Shown: positions 26,860 through 36,401, counted from the first letter of the stretch. The stretch: DNA of 64,000 nt from Jeongeupia wiesaeckerbachi (GCF_050916355.1 NZ_CP136946.1:1178001-1242000); one strand, 5' to 3'. Notes: generated by a model from the letters alone, not told the origin. Numbers and translations are program-made.

Positions 26860-27354
26860 CTAAAGACGGCGGCCGACGATGACGAGGTCGCGCTCGACGC
26901 CATCGAGCTCGGCGACCTTGGGCAGATGGCCCCAGGTCGAAAAGCCGAAGCGCTCGAATAGCGCCAGGCTGGGGGCGTTGTGGCCGAAGATGAAGCCGAG
27001 CAGCGTCTGCACGCCGATCGCCGGCGCATGCGCGATCGCCGCGGCGAGCAGGTAGCGACCGAGTCCGCGGCCGCGGAAGGCGTCGGCGATATAGATGCTC
27101 AGCTCGCAGGTCTTGTCGTACGCCGGGCGGCCGTAGAACGACGAGTAGCTGAGCCAGCCGGCGATCACGCCATCGACCTCGACGACCCACAGCGGCCGGA
27201 AATCCGCCGTGTGTTCGGCAAACCATGCTTCGCGGCTGGCGACGCTGACCGGCTCGGTATCGGCGGTGACGAGGCGCGACGGCACGGTGCTGTTGTAGAT
27301 CGCGACGATCCGGTCGAGATCGGCGCGGGTGGCAAGGCGGTGCTGGTAGGTCAT
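26860..27354 (-). CDS. GNAT N-acetyltransferase, PhnO/phosphinothricin-acetyltransferase-like
   Basis: A 164-residue acetyl-CoA-dependent N-acetyltransferase. The N-terminus HRLATRADLDRIVAIYNSTV and the core AYDKTCELSIYIADAFRGRGLGRYLL (acetyl-CoA loop RGRGLG) with a C-terminal ALFERFGF motif are characteristic of the PAT/YwnH group that acetylates methionine sulfone, phosphinothricin or similar. Substrate is not known here. Its start is 16 bases after the AmpG-like gene on the same strand, so both may be cotranscribed. Confidence 0.85.
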   Translation of the reverse strand: MTYQHRLATRADLDRIVAIYNSTVPSRLVTADTEPVSVASREAWFAEHTADFRPLWVVEVDGVIAGWLSYSSFYGRPAYDKTCELSIYIADAFRGRGLGRYLLAAAIAHAPAIGVQTLLGFIFGHNAPSLALFERFGFSTWGHLPKVAELDGVERDLVIVGRRL

Positions 27355-27370
27355 TCGCTACGGTTCCGGA

Positions 27371-28609
27371 TCAGTGGACGTCGAGCTCGCGGATGCGTGC
27401 GCGCATCGCCCACACGAGCAGCATGCCCGGCACGCCGCAGACGACCGAGAACACGAAGAAATCGGCCCAGCCGAGCTGCGTGACGAGGTAGCCGGCGGCC
27501 GGGCCGACATAGACGCGGCCGAACGCCGCCAGCGCCGACAGCAGCGCGTACTGGGTGGCGGTGAAGCGCGGGTTGCACAGGCTCATCAGCAGCGCCACCG
27601 CCGCCGTCGTGCCCATGCCGCCGGCGAGGTTTTCGCAGGCGATCGCGATGAACAGCAGCGTCGGGTCGGGTACGCCGCCGGTGGCGATCAGCCAGTAGCC
27701 GAGGTTGGTCAGTGCCTGGGCGATGCCGAAGACCAGCAGCGAGCGGTACAGACCGAGCCGGACCATCCACGCCGCGCCGATAAAGCCGCCGACAATGGTC
27801 GCGATCAGCCCGAATACCTTGTTGGCCTCGCCGATGATCGTCTTGCTGTAGCCCATGTCGAGCAGGAATTTGGTCGACAGCGAGCCGGCGAACGCATCGC
27901 CGAGCTTGTAGGCGATCACCAGCGCCAGCAGCAGCCAGGCGCCACGGCGCGAGAAGAACTCCTTCCATGGCTCGACCACGGCTTCTTCGAGCGTTTTCGG
28001 CGCGCGGGCGTCGGTTTGCGGTTCGGGCGAAAAAAAGGTGAACACCGCCAGCACGGCGACGACCGCCGCCATCACCCAGTAGGTCTGCTGCCAGTTGAAC
28101 AGCGTATCGGCGAGGATCAGCGCGCCAGCGCCGCTGGTCAGCATCGCCATCCGGTAGCCGAACACGCCGACCGCCGCCGCCGCGCCGCGCTCCTCGTGGC
28201 GGACCAGTTCGGTGCGATAGGCGTCGATCGCGATGTCCTGCGTCGCCGAGAAGAACGCCACCATCAGCGCCAGCACCGCATAGGTCATCAGGTGCTCGGC
28301 CGGGTTCAAGCCACCCATGGTCGCGATCACCGCGGCGAGCAGCAGCTGCATCGCCATCATCCAGCCACGGCGCCGGCCCGGCGGAATCGGGAAGCGGTCG
28401 AGCAGCGGCGACCAGAGGAATTTCCACGTGTAGGGCTGGCCGACGAGGGTGAACCAGCCGATGGTTTTGACATCAAGCCCGGCGTCCGACAGCACTGCCT
28501 GCAAGGTCGAGCCGGTCAGCGCCAGCGGCAGCCCCGACGCGAAACCGATGAACATCGCCGCGGCGATGCGGCGGTTGGTGAAGACGGCAAAGTAGTCGCG
28601 GAAGGGCAT
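27371..28609 (-). CDS. ampG: AmpG-like muropeptide MFS permease
   Basis: A 412-residue major-facilitator protein with about twelve membrane segments. The start MPFRDYFAVFTNRRIAAAMF, the motif SGLPLALTGSTLQAVLSDAG, WSPLLDRFPIPPGRRRGWM and FFSATQDIAIDAYRTEL are typical of AmpG, which imports anhydromuropeptides for cell-wall recycling. It is upstream of the GNAT gene. AmpG relatives in the same family can have other substrates, so the name is by resemblance. Confidence 0.85.
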   Translation of the reverse strand: MPFRDYFAVFTNRRIAAAMFIGFASGLPLALTGSTLQAVLSDAGLDVKTIGWFTLVGQPYTWKFLWSPLLDRFPIPPGRRRGWMMAMQLLLAAVIATMGGLNPAEHLMTYAVLALMVAFFSATQDIAIDAYRTELVRHEERGAAAAVGVFGYRMAMLTSGAGALILADTLFNWQQTYWVMAAVVAVLAVFTFFSPEPQTDARAPKTLEEAVVEPWKEFFSRRGAWLLLALVIAYKLGDAFAGSLSTKFLLDMGYSKTIIGEANKVFGLIATIVGGFIGAAWMVRLGLYRSLLVFGIAQALTNLGYWLIATGGVPDPTLLFIAIACENLAGGMGTTAAVALLMSLCNPRFTATQYALLSALAAFGRVYVGPAAGYLVTQLGWADFFVFSVVCGVPGMLLVWAMRARIRELDVH

Positions 28610-28645
28610 GGCGCAGGGGTGAGTTCGAGAGCTTTTCTTATGGGG

Positions 28646-28930
28646 TCAGTCGTCGCCCGAAGCGGACGACTGGAGCGGGTGATTTGGCACTATGCGCTTT
28701 GCTAGAGCCATTACCAAGTGTTCGTTGCCGTGGAGGGAAAGGCCTACATAGGTCTCGAAAACTGCTTCAAGGTGCCCGCCGGGGATTGTGATTTTGTAGC
28801 GGATCACTTCTTGTGATCCACCTAAGGTCCAATCGGATTTATCGATCGACCCACCCAGAGCACGCACTTCATTTTCGAGTCGCATAACAAGCGACTCGTC
28901 GTATTCGTCCCCCAGTACAACATTGATCAT
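28646..28930 (-). CDS. Unknown 94-residue protein
   Basis: A small soluble protein (MINVVLGDEYDESLVMRLENE...) with a mixed alpha/beta look and no signal or membrane segment. I recognise no family. It lies 39 bases after the exonuclease III gene on the same strand and may be cotranscribed with it. The ribosome-binding site is weak. Base composition is somewhat lower in GC than the neighbours, a possible sign of recent gain. Confidence 0.55.
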   Translation of the reverse strand: MINVVLGDEYDESLVMRLENEVRALGGSIDKSDWTLGGSQEVIRYKITIPGGHLEAVFETYVGLSLHGNEHLVMALAKRIVPNHPLQSSASGDD

Positions 28931-28969
28931 GTCGGGCCGATTTTCATTCGCCGTCTCGCCGCTGCAAAT

Positions 28970-29746
28970 TCAGAACGGATAGTCGTAGTCGATGACCAGC
29001 GGTGCATGGTCGGAGAACTTGACGTCCTTGTAGACGAAGCCGGCCTTGGCCGTGGCGGCGAGGCCCGGTGTGGCGACGTGGTAGTCGATGCGCCAGCCGA
29101 CGTCCTTGGCATAGGCCTGGCCGCGGTTGCTCCACCAGGTGTAACCGGCGATGTCGGGGTAGAGCGTGCGCCAGACGTCGACGAGCTTGAGCTCGGAGAA
29201 GACTTCGCCGATCCACTTGCGTTCCTCGGGCAGGAAGCCCGAGTTCTTCAGATTGCCCTTCCAGTTCTTCAGGTCGATCTCGTTGTGGGCGATGTTCCAG
29301 TCGCCGAGCACGACGACATCGCGACCGCTTGCTGCGAGCTGGGCCAGATGCGGCCAGAACTTGGCCATGAAGTCGAACTTCACCTGCTGGCGCTCTTCCG
29401 AGCTGGAGCCGGACGGCAGGTAGAGCGAAATCACCGACAGCTTGCCCCAGCGCGCTTCGATATAGCGGCCCTCGGCGTCGAATTCGGCGATGCCGAGTCC
29501 TTCGATCACTTCGTCGGGTTCGCGCCGGCAATACAGGCCGACGCCGCTGTAACCTTTCTTCTCGGCGTAGTGGAAATAGCCCCGGTAGCCATCGGGCGCG
29601 CGCATTGCGTCGGAAAGGTCTGGGCCTTGCGCCTTGAGTTCCTGCAATGCGACGACGTCGGCGCCGGATTCGCGGCTCAGCCAATCGAGAAAGCCCTTGT
29701 TGCTGGCCGAACGGATACCGTTGAGGTTGGCGCTGACGATACGCAT
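28970..29746 (-). CDS. xthA: Exodeoxyribonuclease III
   Basis: A 258-residue apurinic/apyrimidinic endonuclease and 3'-5' exonuclease of the EEP fold used in base-excision repair. The ATG at 29746 has a strong AAGGAG site; longer frames upstream lack similarity. Motifs: MRIVSANLNGIRSA (Asn), VALQELKAQ (catalytic Glu), GDWNIAHNEIDLKNWKGN (Asp/Asn), YTWWSNRGQAYAKDVGWRID and the terminal SDHAPLVIDY (Asp-His). It diverges from pyrE. Confidence 0.95.
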   Translation of the reverse strand: MRIVSANLNGIRSASNKGFLDWLSRESGADVVALQELKAQGPDLSDAMRAPDGYRGYFHYAEKKGYSGVGLYCRREPDEVIEGLGIAEFDAEGRYIEARWGKLSVISLYLPSGSSSEERQQVKFDFMAKFWPHLAQLAASGRDVVVLGDWNIAHNEIDLKNWKGNLKNSGFLPEERKWIGEVFSELKLVDVWRTLYPDIAGYTWWSNRGQAYAKDVGWRIDYHVATPGLAATAKAGFVYKDVKFSDHAPLVIDYDYPF

Positions 29747-29893
29747 TGCTTCTCCTTGGGCTGGGCATGCGGGCCGGCTTGACCCGCGTGATATGCTGTT
29801 TTTCGTCACACGGCACCGAAAATGGTCAGCTTTTTACTTACAAATGGCTGAACGATATGCGGCCGTATTAACATCTGAAACAGGAGTAAAGCC

Positions 29894-30535
29894 ATGTCCG
29901 ATTTCCGCCGGGAATTCATCGAATTCGCCGTGGCACAGAACGTGCTTTTGTTCGGTGAGTTTATCACCAAAGCCGGGCGTACCTCGCCGTACTTCTTCAA
30001 CGCGGGGCTGTTCAGCGACGGGGCGTCGGTGGGCGAACTGGCGCGCTGCTATGCGCAGGCGGCGCTGGCGTCCAAGGTCGAGTTCGACGTGCTGTTCGGG
30101 CCGGCCTACAAGGGCATCGTGCTGGCGGCGGCGACCGCGGTCAAGCTGGCCGAAGCGGGCCACAACGTGCCGTTTGCGTTCAACCGCAAGGAAGCGAAGG
30201 ACCATGGCGAAGGCGGTGTGCTGGTCGGCGCGCCGCTCAAGGGCCGGGTGCTGATCATCGACGACGTGATCTCGGCCGGCACCAGCGTGCGCGAATCGGT
30301 CAACCTGATCCGCGCCCAGGGCGCCGAGCCGGCCGGTGTGCTGATCGCGCTGGACCGGATGGAACGCGGTACCGGCGCGCTGTCGGCGGTGCAGGAAGTG
30401 GAACAGCAGTTCGGCATTCCGGTGATTCCGATTGCCACGCTGAATGATTTGGTGGGATATCTGGAAAACGGTAAGGACATGGCCGACAAACTGGCCCGTG
30501 TCCGCGACTACCGCGCCCAGTACGGCATCGCATAA
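29894..30535 (+). CDS. pyrE: Orotate phosphoribosyltransferase
   Basis: PyrE makes orotidine 5'-monophosphate from orotate and PRPP in pyrimidine synthesis. The 213-residue protein begins MSDFRREFIEFAVAQNVLLFGEF, with the substrate region FGPAYKGIVLAA, the flexible catalytic loop FNRKEAKDHGEGG and the PRPP-binding motif VLIIDDVISAGTSVRES near residue 120. A CAGGAG site precedes the ATG. The xthA-pyrE divergent pair is common in betaproteobacteria. Confidence 0.97.
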   Translation: MSDFRREFIEFAVAQNVLLFGEFITKAGRTSPYFFNAGLFSDGASVGELARCYAQAALASKVEFDVLFGPAYKGIVLAAATAVKLAEAGHNVPFAFNRKEAKDHGEGGVLVGAPLKGRVLIIDDVISAGTSVRESVNLIRAQGAEPAGVLIALDRMERGTGALSAVQEVEQQFGIPVIPIATLNDLVGYLENGKDMADKLARVRDYRAQYGIA

Positions 30536-30589
30536 GGATCTGCGTACAAGCAGGCGGCCGGGGCGCGCATAACGACAAGAGGGTGAGTG

Positions 30590-31171
30590 ATGCGTGGGGT
30601 GGTTCTGGGATTGATGCTGGTGGCGCTGTCGGCACAGGCCGCGCCGCTGTACCGCTGGATTGACGACAACGGCAATGTGCAGTTCAGCGACAAGCCGCCA
30701 GTCAATAACCCTAAGAGCGGCGTGACCGAGCTCGACAGGCGCGGCATGGTCAAGCGCGCGCCGGAGAAGCCGATCTCCGACGACGAGCGCGCGCGCCAGC
30801 AGGCCGAGGCACAGCAGCGCAAGGACGCGCAGCGGCGCGACAAGGCGCTGCTGCAGTCGTTCTCCAAGCCCGAGGAGATCGATTTGCTGCGCGACCGGCA
30901 GATCGAGGCGCTGCTGGGCGGTATCCAGACCAACAAATTGCGGCGCCAGAGTGCCGAACAGCGCTTGGCGCGGCAACAGCAACAGCAGCAGCGCCTGCTC
31001 AAGGCCAAGAAGGCCGTGCCGGCCGACCTCGATGCCGATATCGCGATCAGCCAGAAGGAACTGGTCGATCTCGACGCCGATTCCAAGACCAAGCTGACCG
31101 ATATCGACGCAGTGAAACGCCGTGCCGACGCCGACAAGAAGCGGCTGGCCGAATTGCGCGGGTCGAATTGA
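30590..31171 (+). CDS. Exported DUF4124 protein with coiled-coil region
   Basis: A 193-residue protein with signal peptide (cleavage after AQA, about residue 17) followed by a DUF4124 motif (PLYRWIDDNGNVQFSDKPP), then a long Gln/Arg/Ala/Lys-rich helical region likely to form a coiled coil in the periplasm. DUF4124 proteins are widespread in Proteobacteria with no defined role. The ATG at 30590 is preceded by GAGGGTGAGTG; an upstream adjacent GTG is possible. It follows pyrE by 54 bases. Confidence 0.85.
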   Translation: MRGVVLGLMLVALSAQAAPLYRWIDDNGNVQFSDKPPVNNPKSGVTELDRRGMVKRAPEKPISDDERARQQAEAQQRKDAQRRDKALLQSFSKPEEIDLLRDRQIEALLGGIQTNKLRRQSAEQRLARQQQQQQRLLKAKKAVPADLDADIAISQKELVDLDADSKTKLTDIDAVKRRADADKKRLAELRGSN

Positions 31172-31256
31172 TCCTGCGCAGCGAGTTGGCTGCTTCGGCT
31201 TGACATCGGCGCGTCCGGCGGCGATCTTCGCGCGATCAAGACGAGAGGGCGAAGGC

Positions 31257-32033
31257 ATGGAGCGCATGGCGGCAGTAGCGGGAACGGTGTTGGGGATCGA
31301 CATTGGCGGTACCGGCATCAAGGGCGCGCCGGTCAACGTCGAAACCGGTGAATTGCTGGCCGAGCGCCACAAGATCGACACGCCGCAACCGTCGACGCCG
31401 GAAGCCGTCGGCAAGGTCGTTCGCGAGTTGGTCGAGCATTTCGGCTGGACCGGCCCGATCGGCTGTACCTTTCCGGCCATTGTCCACAACGGCGTGACGC
31501 TGTCGGCGGCCAACGTCGACAAAACCTGGCTCAACGCCCCGGCCGAGCGCATCCTCGCCGATGCCACCGGCCTGCCGCTGACGCTGGTCAACGATGCCGA
31601 CGCCGCCGGTCTGGCCGAAGCGCAGTTCGGCGCCGCGCGCGGTCGCGGCGGCAAGGTCGTCGTCATCACGCTTGGCACCGGCATCGGTTCGGCGCTGATC
31701 GTCGACGGCCGGCTGATCCGCAACACCGAATTCGGCCACCTGATCTTCCCGCAGGACGCCATCGCCGAAAAGTACTGCTCGGCCAAGGCCAAGGAAGACC
31801 TTGACCTTAAGTGGAAGGACTACACGCCACGGCTCAACGCCTATCTGCAGCATCTGGATCTGCTGCTGTCGCCGGATCTGGTGATCATCGGCGGCGGCAT
31901 CAGCCGCAAGCACGAGAAGTTCATCCCCGACCTGACCGGCCTGCGGTACGACGTCGTGCCGGCGGCGCTGCAGAACAACGCCGGCATTGTTGGCGCTGCG
32001 GTCGAAGCGGCACGCTGCGCCGCAGCGGACTGA
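31257..32033 (+). CDS. ppgK: Polyphosphate glucokinase (ROK family)
   Basis: PPGK phosphorylates glucose using polyphosphate or ATP. The 258-residue protein has the ROK ATPase start LGIDIGGTGIKGAPVN, the sugar-binding region with NDADAAGLAEAQFG, and the PPGK-like LGTGIGSALIVDGRLIRNTEFGH. It lacks the CXCGXXGC zinc motif of other ROK kinases, as PPGKs do. The ATG at 31257 follows GAGAGGGCGAAGG; frame upstream has no similarity. Polyphosphate use is inferred from family resemblance. Confidence 0.88.
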   Translation: MERMAAVAGTVLGIDIGGTGIKGAPVNVETGELLAERHKIDTPQPSTPEAVGKVVRELVEHFGWTGPIGCTFPAIVHNGVTLSAANVDKTWLNAPAERILADATGLPLTLVNDADAAGLAEAQFGAARGRGGKVVVITLGTGIGSALIVDGRLIRNTEFGHLIFPQDAIAEKYCSAKAKEDLDLKWKDYTPRLNAYLQHLDLLLSPDLVIIGGGISRKHEKFIPDLTGLRYDVVPAALQNNAGIVGAAVEAARCAAAD

Positions 32034-32087
32034 GGCCTGCCGGCAAGCCGCAGGCTCCGTTTCCCGGGGCTGGCGCCGGGCCGCTGA

Positions 32088-33206
32088 TCAGAAGGCTTCG
32101 TTGATCTGGAAGTACACGCCGGCGGTATCGCGGCCGACGCCGAAATCGAGCCGCACATTGACGCGCGGCTTGAACTCGAAACGGTAGCCGACGCCGACCG
32201 TCGGCAGCCACGGTGCATCCTTGCCAAGGCCGCCGACCGAGTCGGCCAGCGTGCCGGCACCGCCCCAGAACACCACGCCGTGGCGGCCGGTGATGTGGTG
32301 GCGGTATTCCAGCTGTGCCGACACCACGTCCTTGTCGCGGTACTGGCCGAGGAAATAGCCCCGCATCCGGTTGCCGTTGCCCAGCTGCGACATCATCGTC
32401 CACGGCACGTCGCCCCAGGCCAGATGGCTGTAGACGTCGAGCGCCAGCACATCACGCTCGCCGACCGGCAGGTAGTAGTCGTAGATCGTTTCCAGCGTCT
32501 GGAAGCGGTTGTCGCTGCCGAGGCCGGGTGCGTAGAACGCCGCATTCACTTGCAGCGCCTGGCCGTGTTTGGGGTTGGGAACGAAATCGCGCGTGTCATA
32601 GTAGAAGTGCGCGGTGATGCCCGACGCCAGCACCGAGGCGCCGTCCGGATCGGTGGCGATCGCGCTGCCGGTTTCGACCTCGGCCGCGTGCGTCTGTTGC
32701 AGGCTCCAGCCGACGCCGACATAGGTATTCGGTGCGATCCGCCGGAGCAGCTTCGGCGACAGCGAGAACTCTTCCTTGGTGTAACCGTGCTTGTTGGCGT
32801 CGTCGCTGCCGGCGTCATAGCCGACGCCCCAGTACGAGGTCGGCAGATTGACGATCATGCCGCTGGCAAGGAAGCGCCAGCCGTCGTCGCCGAAATAGCT
32901 GCTGTTGTCGAAGCCGATGCCCATCGCGCCGACCGAGCTGATAAAGCCCTTCAGCGTCAGCGTCGACAGCTGGGTATCGGGCTCGGCGCCCGGCGGCTTG
33001 TACAGGCCGACCGCGGCCATGCCGATGCCGACGCCCATTTCCGGGTTGTAGAACGGTCCGGGCAGCACGCCCCAGTCGATGCCGTGGCTCAGGTCGACTT
33101 CCTTCGATGCGCCGAGGCGGGCCAGCGTACGGTCGAGCCAGCCCTCGTCGGCGCGGGCGCCGGCGGCGAGCATCAGCGCACACAGCGCCAGCAATCGGAG
33201 TGTCAT
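32088..33206 (-). CDS. BamA/TamA-type outer-membrane beta-barrel (bacterial surface antigen)
   Basis: A 372-residue protein with signal peptide (1-19), no visible POTRA repeats, and a C-terminal barrel of the bacterial surface antigen family: PFYNPEMGVGIGMAAVGLY, YYDTRDFVPNPKHGQALQV, RMRGYFLGQYRDKDVVSAQLEYR and YRFEFKPRVNVRLDFGVG. The R-G-Y/F-type motif (RMRGYF) is the hallmark of Omp85 loop 6. Patatin-linked or stand-alone barrels of this kind are known; the partner is unknown. It follows, by seven bases, a second barrel gene. Confidence 0.85.
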   Translation of the reverse strand: MTLRLLALCALMLAAGARADEGWLDRTLARLGASKEVDLSHGIDWGVLPGPFYNPEMGVGIGMAAVGLYKPPGAEPDTQLSTLTLKGFISSVGAMGIGFDNSSYFGDDGWRFLASGMIVNLPTSYWGVGYDAGSDDANKHGYTKEEFSLSPKLLRRIAPNTYVGVGWSLQQTHAAEVETGSAIATDPDGASVLASGITAHFYYDTRDFVPNPKHGQALQVNAAFYAPGLGSDNRFQTLETIYDYYLPVGERDVLALDVYSHLAWGDVPWTMMSQLGNGNRMRGYFLGQYRDKDVVSAQLEYRHHITGRHGVVFWGGAGTLADSVGGLGKDAPWLPTVGVGYRFEFKPRVNVRLDFGVGRDTAGVYFQINEAF

Positions 33207-33213
33207 CTCGGGT

Positions 33214-34257
33214 CTAGAAACGGTAGAAGGCGCTGAGAATGTAACCCTGCCGCGCGCCGAAGCCGAGCTCGGCCAGCAGGCTGATATTGCGGTTGACCAT
33301 CCAGTGGAAACCGGCCAACCCGTTCCACGGATTGGCGATCTTCTCGTCGATGCTGAAATTGAGCTTGGTGTCCTGGCCGATCATCTCGGCCGTCGGCGCG
33401 GTGAACGTGCCGGTGATGGTGACGCTGGCATTGAGGTAGGTCGCGCCGACATAGGTCATCACCGTGCCGTAATCGCCGAGCTGCCAGTTGACGCCGACGC
33501 GCGGGGCGATGTTCCAGGTCTTGGCGCTGGAGTCGGACATCGATACGTTCGACACCGTGTAGGTCACCGGCAGCGCGAAGTAGACGCTGTCGATATTGCC
33601 GGCGAGCGTAAACCCGGCGCCGTAGGAATAACCGTCGTAGCTGGCGCGCGCGGTCGCGGCGATCGTTTTGCCGCACCAGTCGGGCTTGATCCGGCGCTCG
33701 CACAGGTCGAGCCCGGTGACGAACTGCACCGCGTCGGCTGCCGGCATCGAAATGCCGATGTCGCCACCGCCCTTGATGTGGCCGACAAGGCCGTAGACGT
33801 TCAGGAACGGGAAGATCCACGCGCCGAACTGCACCTGCTCGGACCGGTTCTCGAGCGTGCTTTTCGGAAACGCGACGAAGTCGGCGCTGCGCAGCGACTT
33901 GTCGTTGAGCGAGACCCCCAGATTGCTCAGCAGCATATTCTGCCGGCTGTAGTAGTACGACAGGCCGACGTCGTACGGATTGGGCAGGTTGTAACCCTTG
34001 TCGATGACGCGTTGGGCAAAAAACGGCAAGGCGTGATCCCACTGCCTGGGCGGCGGCGGCTCGGCGGGCTTGGGTGCATCGGGCAGCAGGTCGAGGGGCT
34101 CGGGCAGCGGCGTCACCCGACCCTCGTAAGCCAGCTGCAGTCGCGGCGCCGGGGCTTCGGCCACCGGGGGCGCGTCCAGCACGGTCTCGCCACTGGCCGC
34201 GTAGGCGGTCGGGGTCATCAGCAGGCAGGTGATAAGGATGCGGAACACGGTGGTCAT
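33214..34257 (-). CDS. Unknown outer-membrane barrel-like protein
   Basis: A 347-residue exported protein: signal peptide ending TPTAYA (about residue 20), a Pro/Ala-rich linker (about 25-72), then a beta-rich region with alternating hydrophobic strands and a terminal aromatic residue (GYILSAFYRF), the usual outer-membrane signature. Two cysteines in CERRIKPDWCGK may form a disulfide in a loop. I recognise no named family. It is directly upstream of the surface-antigen barrel gene and probably in one operon with it, suggesting a shared export or envelope task. Confidence 0.75.
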   Translation of the reverse strand: MTTVFRILITCLLMTPTAYAASGETVLDAPPVAEAPAPRLQLAYEGRVTPLPEPLDLLPDAPKPAEPPPPRQWDHALPFFAQRVIDKGYNLPNPYDVGLSYYYSRQNMLLSNLGVSLNDKSLRSADFVAFPKSTLENRSEQVQFGAWIFPFLNVYGLVGHIKGGGDIGISMPAADAVQFVTGLDLCERRIKPDWCGKTIAATARASYDGYSYGAGFTLAGNIDSVYFALPVTYTVSNVSMSDSSAKTWNIAPRVGVNWQLGDYGTVMTYVGATYLNASVTITGTFTAPTAEMIGQDTKLNFSIDEKIANPWNGLAGFHWMVNRNISLLAELGFGARQGYILSAFYRF

Positions 34258-34489
34258 GAGGGCCGGATGGGGAGGATGGCGGCACGGAGCGTACCGTTTA
34301 GGACGATGGTATCGCCGCGATACCGCCTTGTCCGCCGATTTGTATGCCTGGCCGCAGCGATTGACGCGCTTGCCTGATGGCGGTGATGGGGGGCAGCGAC
34401 TTCCGTCCGCCGGGCGGGGTCTGCCCTAAGTGACTGTTATCGCGTAGAATATTGTCCCCGTATCCCGTTCAGCGCAGAGAGTGTCTCCC

Positions 34490-36397
34490 ATGCTTTATCC
34501 CACCCGTTACGACGTCATCGTCGTCGGCGGCGGCCACGCCGGCACCGAGGCCGCGCTCGCCAGCGCGCGCATGGGGCGCAAGACGCTGCTGCTGACGCAC
34601 AATATCGAGACGCTCGGGCAGATGAGCTGCAATCCGTCGATCGGCGGTATCGGCAAGGGGCATCTGGTCAAGGAAGTCGACGCGCTCGGCGGCGCAATGG
34701 CGCTGGCGACCGATCTAAGCGGCATCCAGTTCAAGACGCTGAACGCCAGCAAGGGCCCGGCGGTGCGGGCGACGCGTGCGCAGGCCGACCGCGTTCGCTA
34801 CAAGGCGGCGATTCGCCACACGCTGGAAAACCAGCCGAACCTTGATCTGTTTCAGCAGGAAGTCGCCGATCTGACGCTCGCCGGCGATCGCGTCACCGGC
34901 GCGGTCACGCAGATCGGCATCCGCTTTGAAGCGAGTGCCGTCGTGCTGACCGCCGGCACCTTCCTCGGTGGCAAGATTCACGTCGGGCTCGAGAACCACG
35001 TCGGCGGCCGCGCCGGCGATCCGGCGTCGATTTCGCTGGCGCTGCGCCTGCGCGAACTGCAACTGCCGGTCGGACGCCTGAAAACCGGCACGCCGCCGCG
35101 CATCGACGGCCGCACGATCGATTTCTCCAGGCTCGAAGCGCAGCCGGGCGATACGCCGGAGCCGGTGTTTTCCAGCCGCGGCAATCTGGCCATGCACCCG
35201 CAGCAGCTGCCGTGCTGGATCGCGCATACCAACCTGAAGACCCACGACATCCTGCGCAGCGGTTTCGACCGCAGCCCGATGTTCACCGGCAAGATCGAGG
35301 GCGTCGGCCCGCGTTACTGCCCGTCGGTCGAGGACAAGATCAACCGCTTTGCCGACAAGGACAGCCACCAGATCTTCCTCGAACCCGAAGGTCTCGATAC
35401 GCACGAGTACTACCCGGGCGGCTTTTCGACCAGCCTGCCTTTCGATATCCAGATCGACGCGCTCCAGTCTATGGTCGGGCTCGAAAACGCCCGCATCCTG
35501 CGTCCCGGTTACGCGATCGAATACGATTATTTCGATCCGCGCGCGCTGAAACAGTCGTTCGAATCGAAGGCAATCGCCGGCCTGTTTTTCGCCGGTCAGA
35601 TCAACGGCACCACCGGTTACGAAGAGGCCGCCGCGCAAGGGCTGTTCGCCGGCTTGAACGCGGCGCTGTATGCGCGTGACGAAGCGCCGTGGACGCCGGG
35701 CCGCGATCAGGCTTACCTCGGCGTGCTGGTCGACGACCTGACCACGCTCGGCGTGACCGAGCCGTACCGGATGTTCACGAGCCGCGCCGAATTCCGGCTG
35801 CAATTGCGCGAAGACAACGCCGATTTGCGGTTGACCGAGGCCGGTCGCAAGCTCGGTCTGGTCGGCGACGAACAGTGGGAGCTGTTCTGCACCAAGCGCG
35901 ACGCGGTCGAGACCGAGCTGCAGCGCTTGCGCTCGACCTGGGTCAACCCGCGCATCCTCGAAGCCGCCGAGGCCGAGCGCGTGCTCGGCAAGGCGATCGA
36001 GCGCGAGTACAGCCTGGCCGACCTGTTGCGCCGGCCCGAAGTCAGTTTCGACAGCCTGATGACGCTGGCCTGCGCGCGGCCGAAGGACGGCGACATGGTG
36101 ACCGATCCGCTCGTCGCCGAACAGGTCGAAATCCAGGTCAAATACCAGGGTTATATCGAACGGCAACAGCACGAAGTGGCCAAACGCGATACCCTCGACG
36201 ACGTGAAGCTGCCGGCCGATCTCGATTACACGACCGTGTCCGGCCTGTCGAAGGAAGTGCAGCAGAAACTGACCCAACATCGTCCGGAAACGCTCGGCCA
36301 GGCCGGGCGCATTTCCGGCATTACCCCGGCGGCGATCGCGCTGCTGCTCGTGCACCTGAAAAAGCTCGCTGGCGCGGGCCATCACAAAGCCGCCTGA
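34490..36397 (+). CDS. mnmG: tRNA uridine-5-carboxymethylaminomethyl modification enzyme MnmG (GidA)
   Basis: MnmG with MnmE builds cmnm5U at the wobble position of several tRNAs, using FAD and folate. The ATG at 34490 (MLYPTRYDVIVVGGGHAGTE) gives 635 residues, as in E. coli; a GTG nine bases earlier is possible. Motifs: FAD-binding GGGHAGTEAA, the conserved SCNPSIGGIGKGHLVKE-type segment, GTFLGGKIHVG, and INGTTGYEEAAAQG. A TAGAAT hexamer at 34445-34450 may be the -10. It starts the mnmG-rsmG-parA-parB cluster. Confidence 0.98.
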   Translation: MLYPTRYDVIVVGGGHAGTEAALASARMGRKTLLLTHNIETLGQMSCNPSIGGIGKGHLVKEVDALGGAMALATDLSGIQFKTLNASKGPAVRATRAQADRVRYKAAIRHTLENQPNLDLFQQEVADLTLAGDRVTGAVTQIGIRFEASAVVLTAGTFLGGKIHVGLENHVGGRAGDPASISLALRLRELQLPVGRLKTGTPPRIDGRTIDFSRLEAQPGDTPEPVFSSRGNLAMHPQQLPCWIAHTNLKTHDILRSGFDRSPMFTGKIEGVGPRYCPSVEDKINRFADKDSHQIFLEPEGLDTHEYYPGGFSTSLPFDIQIDALQSMVGLENARILRPGYAIEYDYFDPRALKQSFESKAIAGLFFAGQINGTTGYEEAAAQGLFAGLNAALYARDEAPWTPGRDQAYLGVLVDDLTTLGVTEPYRMFTSRAEFRLQLREDNADLRLTEAGRKLGLVGDEQWELFCTKRDAVETELQRLRSTWVNPRILEAAEAERVLGKAIEREYSLADLLRRPEVSFDSLMTLACARPKDGDMVTDPLVAEQVEIQVKYQGYIERQQHEVAKRDTLDDVKLPADLDYTTVSGLSKEVQQKLTQHRPETLGQAGRISGITPAAIALLLVHLKKLAGAGHHKAA

Positions 36398-36401
36398 GAC
36401 C

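Noticed and set aside
34258..34489. Possible small gene between the outer-membrane protein and mnmG
   Set aside because: Only short unconvincing frames; the segment is better explained as the divergent promoter region.
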